This document shows, piece after piece, positions 32,689-37,675 of a stretch of DNA of 37,675 bases. The translations under genes were made by a program, and so were the position numbers. The DNA comes from an uncultured Lysobacteraceae bacterium (GTDB lineage: Bacteria; Pseudomonadota; Gammaproteobacteria; Xanthomonadales; Xanthomonadaceae), in contig CAMLLG010000038.1 of assembly GCA_946480825.1 (NCBI GenBank), positions 1 through 37,675 of the forward strand. Direction: 5' to 3'. How positions within the stretch are numbered: position 1 is the first letter of the stretch; every line of letters begins with the position of its first letter. The notes beneath the pieces were generated by a model that was given only the letters and a program-made list of their open reading frames with translations, searched no databases and was not told the origin of the DNA.

Positions 32689-33893
32689 CGATCCACCGAT
32701 ACGCCGCCGCGGTATTCGCGCGGAATGCGATCGTTCAGACCGACCAGGATTTCGTAGGGAATCGTGCCGGCCGCGCGCGCCACCGCTTCGCAGTCGATGC
32801 CGGCATCGCCCTGGCGGCCGATCAGCACCACTTCGTCTTCGTTGTACGCGGTGCCCTGCGGCCCGATGTCGACCATGAACTGGTCCATGCAGATGCGACC
32901 GACGATCGGATGGCGCTGGCCCCGGATCAGCACCTCGCCGCGCGACGACAGCGCGCGCGGATAGCCGTCGCCGTAACCGATGGGAATGGTGACGACGCGG
33001 GTGTCGTGCGTCGCGGTCCACGTTGCGCCGTAGCTGATGCTGTGGCCGGCCTTGACGACCTTGAAGTACACGACCTGCGACACCAGCGACAGCGCGGGCT
33101 TCAGATCGACCGTGCGCAGCGACGCGGGATCGGGCAGCACGCCGTACAGCGCGATGCCGGGACGCACCATGTCGAGGCAGGTGTCCGGAAAATGCAGCAC
33201 GCCGCCGGAGTTGGCGAGGTGGCGCAGCGGCATCGGCGCACCGATGCGTTCGAAATGCGCGCAGGCGTCGAGGAAACGTTCCAACTGCATCGCGGTCATC
33301 GGCGAGGCCGGATCGTCGGCGCACGCCAGATGCGAATAGACGCCCTTCACCGTGCACCATGCCGACGCGACCGCGGCTTCGATGAAAGGCCCGGCGTTGT
33401 AGCTGTGCACGCCGATGCGTTCCATGCCGGTGTCGAGCTTGAGATGGATCGTGGCCTTGCGGCCCAGCGCTTCGGCCGCGGCTTCGACCTGGCGCAGCTT
33501 GCCCAGCGACGACACCGTGATCTCGAGATCATGGACGATGAACTGCGCCACCTGCGGCCCGAAGATGCCGCCCAGCACCAGGATCGGCACGCGCACGTCG
33601 GCCTGGCGCAGCGCGATGCCCTCTTCGAGGAAGGCGACGCCGAGTTGTTCGACGCCCTGCGCCTGCAGATGCCGCGCGACCGTCACCAGACCGTGACCGT
33701 AGGCGTTGGCCTTGACGATCCCCATCAACGGCGCGCCGGCCTTCGCGCGCAGCGCGTGCAGATTGTGGGTGAGCGCGTCGAGATCGACCCGGATGCGGGT
33801 GGGACGGTCGCTGGCCTCGGCGTGACGATGACGCAGCGCGTCGATGTCGTCGGAGGCCGCTGAAGCGGCGGAATCTTGGGTCGGCACGGCCAT
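32685..33893 (-). CDS. alr: Alanine racemase
   Basis: 402 residues. The PLP-binding lysine is in VKANAYGHG (Lys61), the second catalytic base is the tyrosine of SISYGATW (Tyr288), and the conserved ICMDQFMVD block follows. The enzyme interconverts L- and D-alanine for peptidoglycan. The N-terminus carries about 30 residues of polar sequence (TQDSAASAASDDIDALRH) before the usual start RIRVDLDAL; no other start codon lies closer. A TACACT -10-like box ends 5 bases before the ATG and no ribosome binding site is seen, so a leaderless message is possible. It heads the operon with two photolyases, which is not a usual context for alr. Confidence 0.95.
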   Translation of the reverse strand: MAVPTQDSAASAASDDIDALRHRHAEASDRPTRIRVDLDALTHNLHALRAKAGAPLMGIVKANAYGHGLVTVARHLQAQGVEQLGVAFLEEGIALRQADVRVPILVLGGIFGPQVAQFIVHDLEITVSSLGKLRQVEAAAEALGRKATIHLKLDTGMERIGVHSYNAGPFIEAAVASAWCTVKGVYSHLACADDPASPMTAMQLERFLDACAHFERIGAPMPLRHLANSGGVLHFPDTCLDMVRPGIALYGVLPDPASLRTVDLKPALSLVSQVVYFKVVKAGHSISYGATWTATHDTRVVTIPIGYGDGYPRALSSRGEVLIRGQRHPIVGRICMDQFMVDIGPQGTAYNEDEVVLIGRQGDAGIDCEAVARAAGTIPYEILVGLNDRIPREYRGGVSVDR

Positions 33894-33898
33894 GCGCC

Positions 33899-33904
33899 AG
33901 TGTA
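33899..33904 (-). promoter_or_regulatory. Possible leaderless -10 box of alr
   Basis: On the minus strand TACACT ends 5 bases before the alr ATG. No convincing -35 box is seen 16-18 bases further upstream. The proposal rests on the absence of a Shine-Dalgarno sequence and on the resemblance to the TATACT box of the exonuclease gene. Confidence 0.25.
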
Positions 33905-33959
33905 GAGCGCGGCCTGCGTTTTTTCATGCGCGGCGCGCATCGCGGCGACGCCGGCAAAC

Positions 33960-33987
33960 GATGCCGCCGGCCGGCGCCGGCGGCATC
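33960..33987 (-). terminator. Hairpin after the secreted beta-propeller gene
   Basis: Perfect 11-bp arms, GATGCCGCCGG at 33960-33970 and CCGGCGGCATC at 33977-33987, with a 6-base loop. It lies just after the stop of the gene at 34001-35563 on the minus strand. The following minus-strand bases are only weakly T-rich (GTTTGCC), so termination efficiency is uncertain. Confidence 0.5.
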
Positions 33988-34000
33988 GGCAGTGCCAGGA

Positions 34001-35563
34001 TCAGAAGCGATACACGGTCACCGTGGCGGCGTCCGTACCACCGCGACCGTCGGAGACGGTGTAGACGAAGGTCACCGAGCCCGACCAGCTGCGCGGCGGC
34101 GTGAAGCGGATCTTGCCGGCCTCGATCGTCGCCGTGCCGACGCGCGGCGCGGTGACGCCGGTGATCGTCAGCGCATCGCCATCCGGGTCGCTGTCGTTGG
34201 CGAGCACCGGAATCAGGATCGCGGTGCGGCGCGCGAACGCGGTGTCGTTGGTGGCCTGCGGCGCGGCGTTCGGCACGGTCACCGCGATCTGCACCTCGGC
34301 TTCGCGCACCGCGTTGCCGTAGCGGACGCGGTAACGGAAGCTGTCGCCGCCCGCATGGCCCGCCTGCGCGGTGTAACTCGCGACCGCACCGGCCAGCGAC
34401 ACGCTGCCATGCGCCGGTGCGCGCACGATCGCGTATTCCAATGCACCGCCGTTGCCGATCGAACCCTGCAGCGGAATCGAGACCGGCACCCCGGCCACCG
34501 CGCTCGCCGAGACCGGCGCTGCCGCCAGCGGCGCGTAGGTCTGCAGGTAGCGCACGCCGCCGGTCACCGAGGCCATCAACAGCGAACCGTCGCGCGACAG
34601 CCGGGTTCGCCCCTGCACGAAAGCGTGATTGCCGGTGCTGGCGAAGTTGTCCTCGAAATCGTGGCTGGCGATCTGGCTGAAGGTGTTCATGTCGTACACC
34701 CGCACCGTGCCGCCGCCGGACCACGGGAAATACGCGATGCGTTCCACCGGATGGTAGGCCACGCCGATCGGCTGCGGCCCCGCGTATTGGCCCAGGGTCG
34801 CCACCTTCCGGAATGCGTCGTCGTAGACGAAGGTGCCGCCGTAGGTCGGGATCGCGAACTGGCTGCCGAGGCGGTCGCTGGCGATTTCGTAATTGAACCA
34901 GGACGTGCCGTCGGTATAACCCTGACGACGCACGATCCCGGCGCTGGGCGCATCGATCAGGCCCCAGCGACCGTCGGAGATGTTCGACTCCGCGAACGCG
35001 ACGGTGTCGCCGTCGCCGCTGGGCGACAGCATCGTCGCCTGCGTCACCGACGCCAGCGTCGTCCAGGTCTGCGTCGCAGGGTCGTAACGCCGCAGGCCGA
35101 CCCAGCCCGAGCCCCAGAAATCGCTGGTGGCGTAGAGCTTGCCGTCGGCGGCGTAACGCACCGAGAACGTGCCGCTTTCGTAGGTGCTCTGCTTGGCGAA
35201 CGACGCTTTCGCGACGGTGAGGTCGTCCAGCGACACGAGATGCACCCAGGCGTTGGCGCTGTCGGAGACATCGTCGGCCACGGCCAGCGTGGCGTTGTCG
35301 TTCGAAAGATCGAGGCCCTTCAATGCGCCGCCGAGCACGATGGGCGGAAGGAAATCGCCGCTGGCGATGCGGTAACGCAGCACTTCGCCGCCCTGGGTGA
35401 TGTAGACGAGGCCGCGGCTGTCGTCGTGGACCATGTCCACGCGCTGCGGGGCCGGAACCAGCGTGCCCTCGGCCGATGCCGGCGCGATGGCGACGGTCGA
35501 CGCGAGCGCGACCAGTACTGCCGCAGCGCGCCAGGCGCGCTGCGGGGTGTTTCGAGTCTTCAT
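34001..35563 (-). CDS. Secreted beta-propeller protein with C-terminal cadherin-like (Ig-type) domains
   Basis: 520 residues. A Sec signal peptide (basic MKTRNTPQRAWR, hydrophobic AAAVLVALASTVAIAPASA) is cleaved near residue 31. Residues about 35-345 look like beta-propeller repeats (DDSRGLVYITQGGEVLRY, IGVAYHPVERIAYFP). The last 100 residues contain the bacterial cadherin/Ig-like signature ATNDTAFARRTAILIPVLAN followed by DSDPDGDALTITG. Such proteins are extracellular and often bind carbohydrate or the cell surface; no catalytic residues were recognised. AGGAGATCGC precedes the ATG. The frame is open upstream only as a shadow of the lipase gene. The lipase gene ends 206 bases upstream, and that gap holds no gene. 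Confidence 0.8.
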   Translation of the reverse strand: MKTRNTPQRAWRAAAVLVALASTVAIAPASAEGTLVPAPQRVDMVHDDSRGLVYITQGGEVLRYRIASGDFLPPIVLGGALKGLDLSNDNATLAVADDVSDSANAWVHLVSLDDLTVAKASFAKQSTYESGTFSVRYAADGKLYATSDFWGSGWVGLRRYDPATQTWTTLASVTQATMLSPSGDGDTVAFAESNISDGRWGLIDAPSAGIVRRQGYTDGTSWFNYEIASDRLGSQFAIPTYGGTFVYDDAFRKVATLGQYAGPQPIGVAYHPVERIAYFPWSGGGTVRVYDMNTFSQIASHDFEDNFASTGNHAFVQGRTRLSRDGSLLMASVTGGVRYLQTYAPLAAAPVSASAVAGVPVSIPLQGSIGNGGALEYAIVRAPAHGSVSLAGAVASYTAQAGHAGGDSFRYRVRYGNAVREAEVQIAVTVPNAAPQATNDTAFARRTAILIPVLANDSDPDGDALTITGVTAPRVGTATIEAGKIRFTPPRSWSGSVTFVYTVSDGRGGTDAATVTVYRF

Positions 35564-35769
35564 GCGATCTCCTGTCCGTAGGGGTTTCGAGTCCCGGAAC
35601 ACGGCGGGAGGCGTCCTGCCGGAACCCGCCGGAACCGGAGGGAAATCATGCGCTTGCGCCCTCTCATGGACTGAGAATCCACGCGCCGGCATGCGGCCCG
35701 CGACGCGCGAGATCGGGCTCGAATGAAGCTTCGTTCGAATGAAGCCGGTCGAATCGATCCCGATCCGAA

Positions 35770-36717
35770 TCAGGCGCGCTTCGGATATCGCTTCGCCACC
35801 AATCCCTGGTACGTCGCCGGATGATGCTGCTGCAGCGCCTGCGCCGCCCAGATGTCGCCGTCGATGATGCCGTGGACGAAATCTCCCGGCAGTTGCAGCC
35901 CGGGTTGCGGATGCGCGTAACCGATCCCCGCCTTCGCCGCATCGTGGAAAAGATCGGCGACCAGATCCTTCTCGACGAAATCCCAATGCAACCCGTACGG
36001 CACGTAGACCTGCTGGATGCCCGCGAACGACCACCAGCACGAAGGCGCGATGTCGAGGCTGTTGTGGATGCGCCATTGGAAGCCCTGCGCGTTCGGCAGC
36101 ACGCTGTTGAAGTAGGCGTTGAAGCCGGTGCCGCCCGCGGTCAAACCGGCGAACGACCACAGCGCCATGTTGGTCGCCGGCGCGCCGCCGTACAGCATCG
36201 CGTTGAGATAGGCGAACAGCGTCGGCGTGAGCGTGCCGCCGAGACTGTGCCCGGTGACGTACAGGAATCGCGGCTTCAGCGCCGACAGGAATTCCACCAT
36301 CGAGGTGCGGGTGTTCGGATCGCGCAGGCGGATCAGATCCGACATGCCGTTGAAGCTGCCCTTCGCGATCAGCGCATCCGCAGGCACCCGCGGCGGCGCC
36401 CCCGGCAACTCGCCGAAGGGCACCGCCTTGTCCAGATCGAAATCCTGTTTCAGCCAACTGCTCAGGCTTTCGAAATTGGTGCCGCGGATGACCACGAAAT
36501 ACTCGCCGGTCGCGGCGTCACCGGCGATGAAGGCGCGGCTGTAGGAAATGTCGTCCCAGTGATCCAGCTCCGCCGGCCCCCAGACCACCTGCAGCCCGGT
36601 CTGCGCCGCGACTTCACCCGGAATCGCGCCCATGTCGTCGTAGGAGATCGCACAGAGCGCGATCGCGGTGTTCGGATACCAATCGTAATTGCGGCCGGTC
36701 TGATCGAATACGTCCAT
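35770..36717 (-). CDS. Class 3 (alpha/beta-hydrolase) lipase
   Basis: 315 residues. The nucleophile elbow GHSLGG is at 156-161 (Ser158), within FLYVTGHSLGGTLTPTLFAY. The earlier EYFVVIRGTNFESLSSWL block supplies the oxyanion-hole region typical of fungal-type class 3 lipases. The remaining triad members cannot be fixed by eye, though HNSLDIAPSCW and the conserved C-terminal histidines are candidates. The family cleaves triacylglycerol or phospholipid esters. No signal peptide is evident, so export, if any, would use another route. GGGAGGCGCGC before the ATG is a strong ribosome binding site. Confidence 0.9.
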   Translation of the reverse strand: MDVFDQTGRNYDWYPNTAIALCAISYDDMGAIPGEVAAQTGLQVVWGPAELDHWDDISYSRAFIAGDAATGEYFVVIRGTNFESLSSWLKQDFDLDKAVPFGELPGAPPRVPADALIAKGSFNGMSDLIRLRDPNTRTSMVEFLSALKPRFLYVTGHSLGGTLTPTLFAYLNAMLYGGAPATNMALWSFAGLTAGGTGFNAYFNSVLPNAQGFQWRIHNSLDIAPSCWWSFAGIQQVYVPYGLHWDFVEKDLVADLFHDAAKAGIGYAHPQPGLQLPGDFVHGIIDGDIWAAQALQQHHPATYQGLVAKRYPKRA

Positions 36718-37131
36718 GCGCGCCTCCCGTGGCGTCGAGCTGAAGATGCGTTGCGGTCGGATTGCCCCATGCCTCGCGGGCGGAGGCCCTACCCCGTTGC
36801 GGGGCTTCCGGAGTCTGCACCCGCCCCGCGGCGGCGGTCAAATCCCCGAAGGCTCAAAGGCGACCAGGATGCACGCACCGGTCCGTGCAGCAGCAGCGGT
36901 GCTCCGCACCCCACAACAACCTTGCAAACAAGAGAAGCCGTTGTTCGTGCCGACGATCGACCAGCGACGACGCCCCTTTCCGGAATCGAAGACCCGGAGG
37001 GCGGCAGACAGGAGGTCTGCCGTTTTTCGACAAGGCAGGGATGCCTTGTCGAAAAATCCCGGCCATGCTGCAGCCGGCAGATTTGAATCGGACCTGAGTG
37101 TTTCTTTGGTTACTTTCTTTGCGCGGCGAGT
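36718..37131. other. 414-base region without a supported gene, hairpin-rich
   Basis: Between the lipase start and the IS30 transposase end. An open frame on the minus strand (36854-37135) reads through hairpins and is not believed. The stretch holds the promoter side of the lipase gene, the two hairpins listed separately and a direct repeat TTTCTTTG-GTTAC-TTTCTTTG at 37101-37121. The IS end should be in its right part but could not be fixed. Confidence 0.5.
37002..37056. repeat. Two adjacent hairpins
   Basis: The first has 8-bp arms, CGGCAGAC at 37002-37009 and GTCTGCCG at 37015-37022. The second follows at once with perfect 15-bp arms, TTTTTCGACAAGGCA at 37023-37037 and its complement at 37042-37056, around a GGGA loop. 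T-runs flank the second stem, so it may end transcription in either direction, including transcripts leaving the transposase gene. Confidence 0.8.
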
Positions 37132-37675
37132 TCAACTCCGATTCGCAACGGTTCTGGTTTCCCTCGTGAATATGGCGAGGGGCGTACGGAAGGCTAGCGT
37201 CTTGCGTGGCCGGGTGTTGAGCCGATCCTCGATCCAGCGAAGCCTTTCATCGGTGACCGTGGCGAAGTCCAGCTTCCGCGGCAGGTAGCGGCGGGTCAGG
37301 CCGTTGGCGTTCTCGTTGCTGCCCCGCTGCCAGGCAGCATAGGCGTCGGCGAAGTAGAAGTCGGCCTTCAACGCCGATTCGATCACTCGGTGCCCGGCGA
37401 ACTCCTTGCCGTTGTCGGCCGTCAGCGTATGCACCGCAGCCTTCAGTTCGCCCAGACGTCCGATGATCGCGCTGGCGACGTTCTCAGCCTTGCGGTTCGG
37501 CGATCGGGCCAGCAGGTGCAACCGACTGCGGCGCTCGGTCATGGTCACGACCACGGTCTTGCCGCGACCGTACATCGTGTCGACCTCCCAGTCCCCGATA
37601 CGGCTGCGCCGTTCGACCATGGCCGGGCGTTCGCGCAGGTTACGCCGATTGCGCAACTGGCCGCGTCCATCTCGC
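37132..37675 (-). CDS. IS30-family transposase, C-terminal part (runs off right edge)
   Basis: The frame is open from the right edge to the TGA at 37132, about 181 codons. It holds the integrase core with the DDE residues in expected context: GDWEVDTMYG (first Asp), LTADNGKEFAGH (second Asp) and RGSNENANGLTRRYLPRK (Glu). IS30 transposases cut and join the ends of a roughly 1.1-1.2 kb element. The TTG at 37656 is not a true start; in-frame codons continue to the edge (RDGRGQL). The N-terminal helix-turn-helix part lies outside the window. The frame is intact as far as seen. Confidence 0.93.
   Translation of the reverse strand, partial: RDGRGQLRNRRNLRERPAMVERRSRIGDWEVDTMYGRGKTVVVTMTERRSRLHLLARSPNRKAENVASAIIGRLGELKAAVHTLTADNGKEFAGHRVIESALKADFYFADAYAAWQRGSNENANGLTRRYLPRKLDFATVTDERLRWIEDRLNTRPRKTLAFRTPLAIFTRETRTVANRS
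37132..37675 (-). mobile_element. IS30-family insertion sequence, partial
   Basis: Inferred from the transposase. One end of the element should lie shortly to the left of 37132, but without the opposite terminal repeat the exact border and target duplication cannot be set. Confidence 0.75.

Noticed and set aside
36854..37135. 93-codon minus-strand gene before the transposase
   Set aside because: It reads across two perfect hairpins and a simple direct repeat and has no ribosome binding site or family.
1..37675. tRNA, rRNA or riboswitch genes
   Set aside because: No cloverleaf with CCA end, no ribosomal sequence and no known riboswitch core was recognised; a covariance-model scan would be decisive.

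Overview
The window is high-GC bacterial DNA, densely coded with many 1-4 base stop/start overlaps. Gene content (Ku/LigD beside a ligase-associated repair cluster, a LodA/LodB-type oxidase pair, NRPS DNA, an IS30 element, REP-like hairpins) suggests a gammaproteobacterium of the Xanthomonadaceae, most like Lysobacter. The genus is an inference; no rRNA or tRNA gene was seen to fix it.

Region by region. 1-3927: the first module of a nonribosomal peptide synthetase runs off the left edge, preceded in the same direction by an MFS exporter; a 1.1 kb stretch without a supported gene follows. This part looks less GC-rich than the rest and is probably the edge of a natural-product cluster. 3928-6962: a LodB-like flavoprotein and its LodA-like quinone-cofactor oxidase, the latter split by a one-base frameshift. 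7092-17093: a DNA-repair island. Ku, LigD and a small unknown protein read leftwards. A four-gene cluster (metallo-beta-lactamase-fold exonuclease, ATP-dependent DNA ligase, Lhr-type helicase, PdeM nuclease) reads rightwards from the same 204-bp intergenic space. 17077-20028: a phospholipase-D-type cardiolipin synthase, an MgtC/SapB membrane protein, an 8-bp tandem repeat array and a glycine-zipper protein. 20126-23051: two divergent FAD-dependent oxidoreductases. 23065-26417: a REP-like double hairpin, then the MrfB-like exonuclease and MrfA-like helicase. 26543-28849: an OmpA-family lipoprotein and a WS/DGAT acyltransferase. 28917-33893: a compact operon of alanine racemase, iron-sulfur photolyase/cryptochrome, short-chain dehydrogenase-like protein and class I photolyase. 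34001-36717: a secreted beta-propeller/cadherin-like protein and a class 3 lipase. 36718-37675: hairpin-rich DNA and the 3' half of an IS30-family transposase that leaves the right edge.

The dominant theme is DNA repair: end joining, a second ligase-centred pathway, a helicase/exonuclease pair related to mitomycin repair, and two kinds of photolyase. Signals beyond the genes include three copies of a palindrome GCATCG-N2-CGATGC, each in an intergenic region upstream of a gene (ku, the glycine-zipper gene, the ompA-family gene); a probable leaderless promoter for the exonuclease cluster; and an unknown 126-residue protein translationally coupled to LigD.
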